Positions 1-8,216 of a DNA stretch of 38,007 nucleotides are shown here, piece after piece. The DNA comes from Phycisphaerae bacterium. Lineage in GTDB: Bacteria > Planctomycetota > Phycisphaerae > UBA1845 > UTPLA1. The position numbers and the translations under genes were made by a program. Under the pieces are notes generated by a model that was not told the DNA's origin, made no database searches, and was given only the letters and a program-made list of their open reading frames with translations. Location: assembly GCA_016935885.1 (NCBI GenBank), contig JAFGQA010000413.1, positions 1-38,007 on the forward strand, written 5' to 3'. The number at the start of each line of letters is the position of its first letter. Positions within the stretch are counted from its first letter, which is position 1.

Positions 1-23
1 ATCCTTTCTCGGCACCGGCTTCA

Positions 24-47
24 GGACCGAGAAGGGATTCTCGGTCC
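24..47. repeat. Hairpin repeat, GAGAAGGGATTCTC family, copy 1
   Basis: A perfect 10-bp inverted repeat: GGACCGAGAA at 24-33, loop GGGA, and TTCTCGGTCC at 38-47, followed by AGC. The same unit occurs three times at 35700-35798 and once inverted at 34354-34380, in the latter regions around a broken group II intron. In other copies the A-T pair near the base is G-C, so the stem is kept by paired changes. No function is visible. Confidence 0.85.
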
Positions 48-59
48 AGCAATCGTAGT

Positions 60-79
60 CGCGTTTCTTATGAAACGCG
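60..79. other. Perfect 8-bp hairpin upstream of manC
   Basis: CGCGTTTC at 60-67 and GAAACGCG at 72-79 are perfect inverted repeats around a TTAT loop. There is no T-run after either arm, so it is not an obvious intrinsic terminator. It lies 44 bases before the start codon at 124 and would fall in the 5' leader of that gene if transcription starts upstream. Confidence 0.55.
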
Positions 80-123
80 GTACTAGCACTCTCGGCGCCT
101 CGCCCCATTGCAGAGGTTGAAAG

Positions 124-1197
124 ATGAATAAGTATGCAGTCATTATGGCCGGTGGGGCCGGGACGCGGCTTTGGCCCCTGAGCCGGCGAAACCGACCCAA
201 GCAACTACTCCACATCGTCGAAGGCCGCAGCCTGATATACAAGGCCTTCGAGCGGTTGAACGCGGCATTTTCCCCAAGCGACATCTACGTCATCGCCATG
301 GCCGACCACCTTCCGGTGATCGCCGAGGAACTCCCAGCCCTGCCATCGGAAAACCTCATCGGCGAGCCCGTCGGCCGCGACACGGCGAACGCCGTGGCGC
401 TCGCCGCCGCCATCCTGCATGAGAAATCCCCCGATTCCGTCATGGGCGTTTTCACCGCCGACCACGTCATTCGGCCGACCGCCAAGTTCGTCGAGATCAT
501 CAAGCGAGGCTTTGCCGCGGCGGTGGAAGATGCGGACGCCCTGGTCACGTTCGGCATCAAACCGACGGAGCCGCACACCGGCCTGGGCTACATTGAGCGC
601 GGCGGGCCCCACACGCCAGGCGTCTGGACCGTCAAGAGCTTCAAGGAGAAGCCTGACCTGGACACGGCCCGCAGGTACGTCGCATCGGGGGATTACTACT
701 GGAACAGTGGCATGTTCGTTTGGCGGACGGCCACGATTCTGGAGCAGTTGCGGCAGCACCTCTCGCCGTCGCACGCCGCCGTCTTAAGACTCGCCGAGGC
801 GTGGAACACCGATGACGGCCGATTGCTCGCCGAGGAGCTTTATCCAGGCCTCGAGAAGATCAGCATCGACTTCGCGGTCATGGAGAAGGCGCCGAAGGTC
901 TTGGTCGTTGAGATGGCCCTCGACTGGCTGGACATCGGCAACTGGACGGCCCTGCCTTCCGTCCTGGGCGCCGATTCGTTCGGCAACACGAAGGCCCTGA
1001 AGCGCGCCGCGACCCTCTCAAGCGATGGCAACATCTTCGTCACCGAAGAAGATCACCTTATCGCGGCGATCGGCATCAAGGACCTCGTCGTCGTCCACAG
1101 CCCGGACGCGACGCTCGTGTGCCGCAAGGACCAGATCCAGCGAATCAAGGACCTCGTCGCCGACCTCGACCAGGAGTATGACGGCTTGTACTCGTGA
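124..1197 (+). CDS. manC: Mannose-1-phosphate guanylyltransferase
   Basis: Cytoplasmic nucleotidyltransferase that should make GDP-mannose from mannose-1-phosphate and GTP, feeding mannose or fucose into polysaccharide and glycan synthesis. The N-terminus carries the nucleotide-binding signature GGAGTRLWPLSR (about residues 10-21) followed by RPKQLL with the conserved lysine. FKEKPD near residue 173 and WNSGMF near 195 are further hallmarks of the family. At 357 residues it is the short form: it has the transferase and a left-handed-helix region but lacks the phosphomannose isomerase cupin domain found in about 480-residue ManC/AlgA proteins. The start ATG is preceded by AGAGG with 8-nt spacing. 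It is not clearly cotranscribed with the next gene, which begins 137 bp downstream. Confidence 0.92.
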   Translation: MNKYAVIMAGGAGTRLWPLSRRNRPKQLLHIVEGRSLIYKAFERLNAAFSPSDIYVIAMADHLPVIAEELPALPSENLIGEPVGRDTANAVALAAAILHEKSPDSVMGVFTADHVIRPTAKFVEIIKRGFAAAVEDADALVTFGIKPTEPHTGLGYIERGGPHTPGVWTVKSFKEKPDLDTARRYVASGDYYWNSGMFVWRTATILEQLRQHLSPSHAAVLRLAEAWNTDDGRLLAEELYPGLEKISIDFAVMEKAPKVLVVEMALDWLDIGNWTALPSVLGADSFGNTKALKRAATLSSDGNIFVTEEDHLIAAIGIKDLVVVHSPDATLVCRKDQIQRIKDLVADLDQEYDGLYS

Positions 1198-1334
1198 CGA
1201 TTCAAAACGGTCGGCTTGCCTCAAGATAGACCGCGGACCTGTTGCCTTGAAGACAAGCCGCCGAGTGGTCCCCGTGAAGGCGGGCCGGTGGCTTCAGCCC
1301 GCGCGGTTGTTCAGGGGCTTCTCAAAGGTCGAAC

Positions 1335-1757
1335 ATGCCCAAGATTCTCGGAATCGATTACGGCATCAAGCGAATCGGCACCGCGATCGCTGACACCGAG
1401 ACCAGGATCGCCATGCCGCTGGTCGTGGTCCTCGGCCGCAACGACGTGACGCGGGATGCCCGAAACGTGGCGGACCTTGGCGAGAAGGAGGACGTGGCGT
1501 CGTTCGTCGTGGGTCTGCCGCTCAACATGGAGGACGCGGTGAGCACCGACAGCCCACAGACCACCCTGACCCGTCGATTCGCCGCGGAGCTTGAGCGGCT
1601 CTCAAGAAAGCCGGTCCACCTGGAGGACGAGCGCCTGACGACCGTCGCCGCCGAGGAGGTCCTCGGCACCGCCGACATGTCGCCGAAGAGGCGAAAGCAC
1701 CTGACCGACGTGATCGCTGCCCAGAAGATACTCCAGGCCCACCTGGACCGCGAGTAA
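1335..1757 (+). CDS. ruvX: RuvX/YqgF family RNase H-fold nuclease (putative Holliday junction resolvase)
   Basis: Small cytoplasmic protein of 140 residues, the usual length for YqgF/RuvX, a family linked to processing of pre-16S rRNA and to Holliday-junction resolution. It starts MPKILGIDYG, with the first catalytic Asp in GIDYG followed by KRIGTAIAD. GLPL near residue 58, LEDERLTT near residue 96 (acidic DER motif) and the C-terminal DVIAAQKILQ with the last acidic residue complete the active site. The stretch after GLPL, usually a glycine-rich NGT-type loop, here reads NMEDAVSTDS. AAAGG six bases before the ATG is a modest ribosome-binding site. The 137-bp gap in front contains GC-rich repeat-like sequence with the words GGTGGCTTCAGCCCGC. 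Confidence 0.92.
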   Translation: MPKILGIDYGIKRIGTAIADTETRIAMPLVVVLGRNDVTRDARNVADLGEKEDVASFVVGLPLNMEDAVSTDSPQTTLTRRFAAELERLSRKPVHLEDERLTTVAAEEVLGTADMSPKRRKHLTDVIAAQKILQAHLDRE

Positions 1758-1810
1758 CGTCCACTTCTTGACGAAGTGCGTGCACACAGCCCCCAGGAGC
1801 CTGCCCGAAT

Positions 1811-1918
1811 GACCGTGGCACGGGCGCCAAGGCCCGCGTATCCCGGTGCCACCGTGTCACGGGCGCCAAAGCCTGTGTATCGACCGCCGCCGCCGCTGTG
1901 CCTCAGGCGCCACAGCGG
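1811..1918. repeat. Cluster of short GTGGCAC/GTGCCAC hairpin repeats
   Basis: GTGGCAC at 1815-1821 and GTGCCAC at 1846-1852 are inverted and enclose GC-rich sequence. A second imperfect copy (GTGTCACGGGCGCC) follows from about 1855. CGCTGTG and CACAGCG form a further hairpin near 1896-1918. Together with the 140-bp element that begins at 1925, these repeats fill most of the 421-bp space between ruvX and the MFS gene. Confidence 0.7.
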
Positions 1919-1924
1919 TGTCGG

Positions 1925-2064
1925 GGTCCGTGACACTTCCGGCGGCATTCGATTCTGGGTGCCACGGGCGGCTTGCCCGCCCGTGCGGTCTCTCCGGTGG
2001 GCGCGTGGCGCATACACACTGGCAGGCAAGCTGCCAGTGGCACCCGCCTACACTGTCACGGACC
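1925..2064. mobile_element. 140-bp inverted-repeat (MITE-like) element, copy A
   Basis: Bounded by perfect 11-bp terminal inverted repeats, GGTCCGTGACA at 1925-1935 and TGTCACGGACC at 2054-2064. Inside are two hairpins, one with CACGGGCGG-type arms and one with CACTGGCAG-type arms, nested in an outer GGGTGCCAC/GTGGCACCC pair. It has no coding capacity for a transposase. It is inverted on the + strand relative to the copies at 14701-14840 and 17084-17223, and all three are exactly 140 bp. It ends 114 bp before the start of the MFS gene at 2179. Confidence 0.85.
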
Positions 2065-2178
2065 CGCGGTGTCGGTCGGCACTCCGGGCCGGTTGCCTTG
2101 GGATCGCCTTTTCGCTACGGTGCGGAGTTCCTGATCCCAGGAAGTCTCGCCGCACGCAACGAAAGGTATCTTGAAGAT

Positions 2179-3789
2179 ATGGCAGACGAACCGAAAGCAG
2201 AAGAACGAAAGAACCCCCTTCGCGAAATCACCCAGCCGTTCATCGATCTGGTCCACGCCCCGCGAGCTTTATGGGGTATCAACCTAGCCTATCTCATCGA
2301 AGGCATGGTCTACTTTGGCATGCTGAGCTATCTGGCCATGTATTTCAACAACTACATAGGCTTGAACGACCAGCAGGCCGGCTGGATGGTGGGTGTACTT
2401 ACGGGGGGGATCACCATCGCGATGTTCCTTCTGGGAGGCGTGGCTGACAGATGGGGCGTTCGGTTCGCCCTTGTCGCCGCATTTGTCGTGATGTTGGGGG
2501 GCAGAGTGTTGCTGGCAGGTGCTCCCTATGCGGGATTAGGGGGTTCCGGCCTATTCTCGTCAATACACCTCATTGCCATGGGCGGGATCCTCTTGGTTAT
2601 CATTGGCTACGGAATGTACCAACCCGCAGCCTATGCCGGCGTGCGGCAGTTCACTTCGGAGAAGACCGCCGCAATGGGCTTCGCGATGTTGTACGCGCTG
2701 ATGAATCTGGGCGGCTGGCTGCCCACCTGGTTCACAGGCATCCGGCAAAGTGTGGGCATCTCTGGTGCTTACTGGGTGTGGGTGGGGTTTACGGCGATCG
2801 CCTTGGTGGCGACCTTCATCATCCTGTCGCGAAAGACAGTCGAGAAGGCAATCGCTGATGCCAAGGCTGAGCGAGAGCGAGAGGAGAAAGAGAAGGCGGA
2901 GCAGATGGCGCGGAAGGAAGCCTCGCCGAAAGAAGAAACGGCTTCACCGCAAGCCAGGTTCCGGCGATGCGTGCACCCTGACTGCCGTGCATCAAACCCG
3001 GCGGACGCTCAGCATTGTGGACGTTGTGGCCGCCCACTCGATGACACCGAAGGAGAGGAAGTGCTAGGTGAGAAGGAGGCGACGCCCAAAGAAGCCACTG
3101 TGCCAGTGGCCATACCGGCAGAAGAAGAACGGGTCGGATTCTGGGACAAGGTGTATAACTGGCTCGTGAATCACCCGTTGACCGATCCGAAGTTTGCCTT
3201 CTTCATCTTCTGCCTGATCCCGGTGCAGACGCTGTTTGCACACAATTGGCTTACGTTGCCCATGTACGTTGAGCGGGGCTTTCGGGAGAGTTGGCCGTGG
3301 ATCAGTATAAACTTCGAGAAGGCCGTGAACTTCAACCCGTTGCTGATCTTCATTTTGGTCCCCATCGTGACGGCGATAACCCAGAAGCGGAAAGTGTACA
3401 ACATGATGATCCTCGGTACGCTCGTCATGGCGGCACCGACGTTCCTCCTCGCGTTCGGGGCGGAACCCTGGACTCTGGTCGCCTACCTGGTCATCATGAC
3501 CGTCGGCGAGGCCATGTGGCAGCCGCGGTTCCTGCAGTATGCCGCAGAGATTGCCCCCGAAGGGCGGACCGGCGCTTACATGGGCGTTGCCCAATTCCCC
3601 TGGTTCCTGACGAAGGTCATCGTGCCACTGTATTCCGGTTGGTTCCTCACTCGCTACTGTCCTGAAGAAGGACCCACCAACACGGGGACGATGTGGCTGG
3701 TCTACGCTTGCATCGCAATGGCCTCCACGGCTCTGCTGATCCTCGCCAGGGGCTGGCTGGGCAAAGACTTCAAGACCAAGGCGGACTGA
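2179..3789 (+). CDS. MFS transporter with a zinc ribbon in its central cytoplasmic loop
   Basis: Inner-membrane transporter of 536 residues with two bundles of hydrophobic helices. The MFS motif A-like GGVADRWGVR lies near residues 87-96. The frame stays open upstream to 1846, but that part is repeat DNA, so the ATG at 2179 (MADEPKAEERK) is chosen. The loop between helices 6 and 7 is unusual: a charged, coiled-coil-prone KAEREREEKEKAEQ stretch, then Cys264-x4-Cys269-x10-Cys280-x2-Cys283, a zinc-ribbon spacing, then another acidic linker. The substrate cannot be read from sequence; general shape recalls POT-like MFS proteins. The ribbon suggests that a soluble partner or metal status acts on the loop (inference). 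Confidence 0.85.
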   Translation: MADEPKAEERKNPLREITQPFIDLVHAPRALWGINLAYLIEGMVYFGMLSYLAMYFNNYIGLNDQQAGWMVGVLTGGITIAMFLLGGVADRWGVRFALVAAFVVMLGGRVLLAGAPYAGLGGSGLFSSIHLIAMGGILLVIIGYGMYQPAAYAGVRQFTSEKTAAMGFAMLYALMNLGGWLPTWFTGIRQSVGISGAYWVWVGFTAIALVATFIILSRKTVEKAIADAKAEREREEKEKAEQMARKEASPKEETASPQARFRRCVHPDCRASNPADAQHCGRCGRPLDDTEGEEVLGEKEATPKEATVPVAIPAEEERVGFWDKVYNWLVNHPLTDPKFAFFIFCLIPVQTLFAHNWLTLPMYVERGFRESWPWISINFEKAVNFNPLLIFILVPIVTAITQKRKVYNMMILGTLVMAAPTFLLAFGAEPWTLVAYLVIMTVGEAMWQPRFLQYAAEIAPEGRTGAYMGVAQFPWFLTKVIVPLYSGWFLTRYCPEEGPTNTGTMWLVYACIAMASTALLILARGWLGKDFKTKAD

Positions 3790-3856
3790 TCCCCGGGCTG
3801 CCTCGTGACTGCTTGCAAGACCATGGTCCTCGGGACAATCATGTTGCCCCGAACGC

Positions 3857-3875
3857 GGCTTGCCGTTTGGCGGAC
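3857..3875 (+). repeat. 19-bp dispersed repeat GGCTTGCCGTTTGGCGGAC, copy 1
   Basis: An exact copy of the 19-mer also found at 8302-8320 and 22552-22570, all on the + strand. It contains a small GCC-GTTT-GGC hairpin. This copy lies in the 119-bp gap between the MFS gene and the methyltransferase. Confidence 0.8.
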
Positions 3876-3908
3876 TGACCGATCCCGGCTTTGCGCGCGG
3901 GAGAGATC

Positions 3909-4589
3909 ATGACGGGGCAGGATTACTATGCGGACAAGCTGTCTGCCGACCGGTTGCGGCGGTGCTACGAAATCGCCCCGTGGCGGGTACGTCAATACCT
4001 GGACGCCGAGATTCGGCATGTCCTGGACCGAATCCGTGCGACGGACGCAGTCCTGGAACTTGGCTGCGGCTACGGGCGCGTCCTTGCGCAGCTCGCGGCG
4101 AAGGCCAGGCTCGTCGTCGGCATCGACACGTCACACGCCAGCTTGCAGATGGCCCGCCAACGCCAACGGGGGGCTTCGTGCTGCCATCTTGTCCGTGCGA
4201 GTGCCATCGCCCTGGGGCTACGGGATGGCGTGTTCGATACGGTTGTGTGTGTTCAGAACGGGATTTCCGCCTTTCATGTGAACCAGCGGGACCTCCTCGG
4301 GGAGAGCATCCGCGTTGCCAGGGTCGGCGGGCGGGTCCTGTTCTCGAGCTACAGCGATGCATTCTGGGACGCGCGGCTTGAGTGGTTCCGCGTGCAGTCC
4401 GAGCACGGATTGATTGGCGAGATCGATTGGGCCGCCACGCGTGACGGCGTCATCGTCTGCAAGGACGGATTCACGGCAACGACGGTAAGTGCGGACGAGT
4501 TCGTTTCGCTGACGGCGCCGTTTGACGTCGATGTGACGATCGAGGAGGTGGACCACTCGAGTCTCTTCTGCGAGATGGCGGTTCGCTGA
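3909..4589 (+). CDS. Class I SAM-dependent methyltransferase
   Basis: Soluble protein of 226 residues. The S-adenosylmethionine-binding motif I is VLELGCGYGRVLAQL near residues 45-59, followed by VVGIDTS at the end of strand beta-2 and a VVCVQNG motif-IV region near residue 115. The C-terminal FSSYSDAFWDARLEWF segment looks like the usual methyltransferase-11/25 fold. A TTG at 3891 is in frame, but the ATG at 3909 is preceded by GGGAGAG and is preferred. The substrate is unknown; the neighbours (transporter before, efflux pump convergent behind) give no clue. Confidence 0.85.
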   Translation: MTGQDYYADKLSADRLRRCYEIAPWRVRQYLDAEIRHVLDRIRATDAVLELGCGYGRVLAQLAAKARLVVGIDTSHASLQMARQRQRGASCCHLVRASAIALGLRDGVFDTVVCVQNGISAFHVNQRDLLGESIRVARVGGRVLFSSYSDAFWDARLEWFRVQSEHGLIGEIDWAATRDGVIVCKDGFTATTVSADEFVSLTAPFDVDVTIEEVDHSSLFCEMAVR

Positions 4590-4761
4590 AGAGACACGCC
4601 GGCCTCGGACGCGCCTGCGGTCTGGCGTGTGGTTTGGCGGATCCATCGGCCGGGTGTGCCGTTGCCACAGGTAACGCAGGTCCCCGCGTGACGTCGCCGG
4701 AGGGCTCCCGGTGAAGTTGGCGTGTCACTCTCATCCGCAAGGCCGCGCGGGCTCAACCCCG

Positions 4762-4838
4762 CGGTTCTTCTTTGGTACTGTGGGCCTTCTTTGGCATCGC
4801 GGCTCTTCTATGGCGCCGCGGTCATTCTTGGTCGTCGC
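4762..4838. repeat. Degenerate 19-bp tandem repeat, four units
   Basis: TTCTTTGG occurs at 4768-4775 and 4787-4794, TTCTATGG at 4806-4813 and ATTCTTGG at 4824-4831, giving periods of 19, 19 and 18 bases with GC-rich GCGG/CGCC spacers. It lies in the 276-bp space between the convergent methyltransferase and RND genes, just past the RND stop codon. Confidence 0.65.
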
Positions 4839-4865
4839 AGCACTTCTCTGATGATGCTGTCCTGA

Positions 4866-7800
4866 TTACGCCGCCGCGTCGAGCGCCGGCTCGCGGTCGA
4901 GAATCTGAGCCCACAGGCGGGCCAGTGCGCGCTTCGCGTCTATGCTGATCATGTACAACGACGGCACGGCGACGAGCGTCAGCACCGTTGCAAAGGCCAA
5001 GCCGGCGGCGATCGAGATGCCCATCGGGATGAGGAACTTGGCCTGGAAGCTCGTCTCGGTCAGTAGCGGGGCCAGGCCGAGGATGGTGGTAATCGAGGTC
5101 AAGATGATGGCGCGGAGCCGCGCCCGACCGCCCTCGATGATGGCCTCGAAGGCCGGCGCCCCCGCGCTCCGCCTGTGGTTGATGAAGCTGACCAGGATCA
5201 GCGAGTCGTTGACGACGATGCCGGTCAGGGCGACGAGGCCGATCATGGACATGATGGTCAGCGGATAGCCCATCAGGTAGTGCCCTACCACGACCCCGAC
5301 CAGGCCGAACGGGATGGCACACATCACCACAATCGGCTGGACATAGCTTCGGAACAGCCCTGCGAGGATGACGTAGATCAACAGGATGGCGGCGGCGAAT
5401 TCCTGCGTCAGTGAGGCGAAGGACTTGATGCGCTCGCGCTCTTGGCCGCCGAGTTCCATCTTGACGCCGGGGAACTCGCGTTCGAGGTCGTGAAACTGTC
5501 CGGCTAGGTCTTCGTTGATCATGCTCGCGTTGGCACCGGGGACCGTCTCGTCGACGTCGGCCGTGACGGTGACGATTCGTTGCTGATCCTTGCGCTTGAT
5601 GGTGGCGTAGCCGCGGCCTTCCTTCAGGCAGGCGACCTCGGAAAACGGTACAAGGCTTCCGTCCGGGGCCGCGATCCGCATGGACTCGACGTCGTAGATC
5701 CGCCGGCGGTAGTCCTCGGGGTAGCGGACCATGATCTTGACGTCTTCGCGGTCGCGCTGGATCTGCCGCGCTTCCAGGCCGTAGAACGCCGCCCGAACCT
5801 GCGTCGCCAGCGATTGGGTCGTCAGGCCCAACGCGCGGGCGGAGTCGAGCAGTTCGATTTGGATCTCGCGCCGGCCGGCGTCGAAGTCGTCTTGAATGTC
5901 GTAAACGCCCGCGTAGCCCCGCAATCGCCCCTTGAACCGATCAGCGATCTGAACAAGGTCTTCCAGGCGATCGCCGTTAATCTCGACGGCGACGGGAGCG
6001 CCGCGCGGTCCGCCCTGCATGCTTCGGAATTCCAAGGCGTTGATGCCTGGAAGGTCCCGGGACTTTGAGCGCAGCTCACGGATGATGTCCTCGCTGGTCC
6101 GCTCTCGCTCCTCGATAGGCTTCAGTTCGATGATCGCCTGGCCGAGATGCGTGGAACTGGCCGCCCGGGCTCCATCGGTGCTGTAGTGCGTCCCGAGCAG
6201 AGTGTAGAGCGAATCGAGTTCGGGCAGATTGGTCGTGGCCTGCTCGATCGGTCGAATCGCGCGGTCGGTCCCCTCGATGGGCGTGCCGACGGGCATCTTG
6301 AGGCTGGCAACGACGGTCTCCGAGTCCATCTTCTGAATAAAGACAAACGGCACGCATCCCCCGAGGACCGTGCCAACGGCCACGATCACGGCCGCGGCGA
6401 GCGCGGCCACGGTCACGTAGCGGTTGACCACGCAGACGCGTAGCAACCGCTCGTAGTTGCGAAGGAGGATGTCCCTGATGAAGAACGCTTGCGCGGATCG
6501 CACGCGCTCGGCCCAGCCACGAAACCTCGTCACGGCCGTGACATCAGGCGAGCCGCTGGCTCCAGCCCGCACAGCCTCTCCGCGTCTTGATGAGCCGCTG
6601 GCATCTGCCCGCGCGGCGCCTCGGACAGAAACCGCTCCAACCACGGACGGCCTGAGCCACTCGGCCAGGTGCGACGGCAAAATCGTGAGCGCCTCGAACA
6701 ACGACACGGACAAGGCACAGAGGACGACGAGGGGCAGGACACGCATGAAATCGCCGATTCGCCCCTCCATGAACATCAGCGGCGCAAATGCCACGATGGT
6801 CGTGGCGACCGCGCAGACGACGGGCCAGGTGACCTCCTCGGTACCAGTGATAGCGGCTAGTTTGGGCTCAACGCCGTGTTCGATCTTGGTGTAGACGTGC
6901 TCGCCGACGATAATGGCGTCATCGACGAGGATACCAAGGACGATGATCAAGCCGAACATGGTCATTAGGTTCAGCGTGTAGCCCATCAGGTCAAGAGCGA
7001 TCAGCGTGCCGAGCACGGAAAGTACAAGGCCGCACATCACCCAGAACGCCACGCGCCAATTCAGAAACAGCAGCAGCGAACCGAAGACGAAGATCAGCCC
7101 CCACAGGCCGTTGCGCTTCAGCAGGTCGAGGCGGCCTTCGATGAAACGGGCGAGGTTCGTGGAGGTCTTCAGTTCGCCCAGTTGCGGGAACGGATCGTTG
7201 TACGCCCTGGCGTAAACTTCCTCGATCTCGTCCCGGATGCCCAGCCGGTGCTTCAAGGACGCCAGCCAGTCTCGCTCAAGCGGCCGGCGCCTCTTGCCGG
7301 CGACGAGGGCCTTGACCTTCTTGGAGATGTCGATGGCGTCCTGCGACTGGGTCTTGTAGACGGTGACCGTAACGGCGGGCTTCGCGTTGAATCTCGACAC
7401 CACGTCGGCGTCTTCGAAACCGTCGATCACCTCGGCGATCTCCTTCAGGCGAATCAGCTTGCCCGACGGATCGCTGCGGACGATGATCTCACCGATTGGC
7501 TCGGCTTGGTCCTCCTCGCCGAGCGTCCGCACAGAGACATTTGCAGATCCGGTCTTGATCTGGCCGCCGGGCAGGTCCAGGTTTGCCCGGGCGATCGCGT
7601 CGCCAACGTCCATGAAGGATAGGCCGTATTCGACGAGCTTCTCCGGCCTGACTTCGGCGATGATTTCATCCTTGCGTATGCCGCCCAGGACGACGTCTGT
7701 AATGCCGGGCACGAGCAGCAGGTCGTCCCGAAGCTGCTTGCCGACGCGCTTGAGCGTCTCCTCGTCGAGATCGCCGAAGAAGGACACGTTGATCACCGGC

Positions 7801-8213
7801 AATTGCGGCTCGAACTTGGCGACCATCGGCTCTTCGGCTTCCTCCGGAAACTCGTCCCTCGGGATGGTGTCGATGGCTGCCTTGACGTCCGTGACTGCCT
7901 GATCGACATCCTCAACGTTGTTGTAGAGGACGGCGGCGATGGTGCACGCGCCCTCGCCGATGGTCGTCCTGATCTCCTCGATGTCCTCGATGTCCTTGAT
8001 CGCCTCCTCGATCTTGATGACGATGCCCTTCTCGATCTCCGCGGGGGTCGCTCCGGGATACACCACGTTGACGTGCACCTCGTTCGGATCCGACTCCGGG
8101 AACATCTCTCGAACGAGCGTAAAGGCACAAAACACGCCGGCGATGATGATCGCCCACATGAACAGATTGACGAGCACCGGGTTGTTCACGCTAAAGCGCG
8201 GCAGCGAAGTCAT
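4866..8213 (-). CDS. RND-family efflux transporter, inner-membrane permease (AcrB/HAE1 type)
   Basis: Proton-driven pump subunit of 1115 residues, slightly longer than the usual 1020-1050. It has a first transmembrane helix at residues 15-35, two large periplasmic loops and two six-helix bundles. The proton-relay pair Asp431-Asp432 lies in GILVDDAIIVGEHV of helix 4. The cytoplasmic linker at about residues 521-580 is extended by a repeat-encoded stretch in which RAxASGS occurs twice (DNA at 6550-6612). The start ATG at 8213 follows the adaptor stop codon by three bases, so both are translated from one mRNA. With the adaptor it should span the envelope together with a TolC-like channel, which is not in this window. 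The substrate cannot be predicted. Confidence 0.93.
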   Translation of the reverse strand: MTSLPRFSVNNPVLVNLFMWAIIIAGVFCAFTLVREMFPESDPNEVHVNVVYPGATPAEIEKGIVIKIEEAIKDIEDIEEIRTTIGEGACTIAAVLYNNVEDVDQAVTDVKAAIDTIPRDEFPEEAEEPMVAKFEPQLPVINVSFFGDLDEETLKRVGKQLRDDLLLVPGITDVVLGGIRKDEIIAEVRPEKLVEYGLSFMDVGDAIARANLDLPGGQIKTGSANVSVRTLGEEDQAEPIGEIIVRSDPSGKLIRLKEIAEVIDGFEDADVVSRFNAKPAVTVTVYKTQSQDAIDISKKVKALVAGKRRRPLERDWLASLKHRLGIRDEIEEVYARAYNDPFPQLGELKTSTNLARFIEGRLDLLKRNGLWGLIFVFGSLLLFLNWRVAFWVMCGLVLSVLGTLIALDLMGYTLNLMTMFGLIIVLGILVDDAIIVGEHVYTKIEHGVEPKLAAITGTEEVTWPVVCAVATTIVAFAPLMFMEGRIGDFMRVLPLVVLCALSVSLFEALTILPSHLAEWLRPSVVGAVSVRGAARADASGSSRRGEAVRAGASGSPDVTAVTRFRGWAERVRSAQAFFIRDILLRNYERLLRVCVVNRYVTVAALAAAVIVAVGTVLGGCVPFVFIQKMDSETVVASLKMPVGTPIEGTDRAIRPIEQATTNLPELDSLYTLLGTHYSTDGARAASSTHLGQAIIELKPIEERERTSEDIIRELRSKSRDLPGINALEFRSMQGGPRGAPVAVEINGDRLEDLVQIADRFKGRLRGYAGVYDIQDDFDAGRREIQIELLDSARALGLTTQSLATQVRAAFYGLEARQIQRDREDVKIMVRYPEDYRRRIYDVESMRIAAPDGSLVPFSEVACLKEGRGYATIKRKDQQRIVTVTADVDETVPGANASMINEDLAGQFHDLEREFPGVKMELGGQERERIKSFASLTQEFAAAILLIYVILAGLFRSYVQPIVVMCAIPFGLVGVVVGHYLMGYPLTIMSMIGLVALTGIVVNDSLILVSFINHRRSAGAPAFEAIIEGGRARLRAIILTSITTILGLAPLLTETSFQAKFLIPMGISIAAGLAFATVLTLVAVPSLYMISIDAKRALARLWAQILDREPALDAAA
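6550..6612. repeat. In-frame direct repeat inside the RND linker
   Basis: Two 21-bp copies (6550-6570 and 6592-6612) beginning GAGCCGCTGGC match at 18 of 21 positions and lie 42 bp apart, so the frame is kept. They encode the Ala/Arg/Ser/Gly-rich linker of the RND permease. The sequence resembles the dispersed repeat near 1286 (GGTGGCTTCAGCCCGC), which suggests that an intergenic repeat was tolerated inside a flexible loop. Confidence 0.65.
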
Positions 8214-8216
8214 CGA

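Noticed and set aside
1846..2178. N-terminal extension of the MFS protein from 1846
   Set aside because: The stretch is made of the 140-bp repeat element and short hairpins and has no transporter-like sequence; the ATG at 2179 fits the family start.
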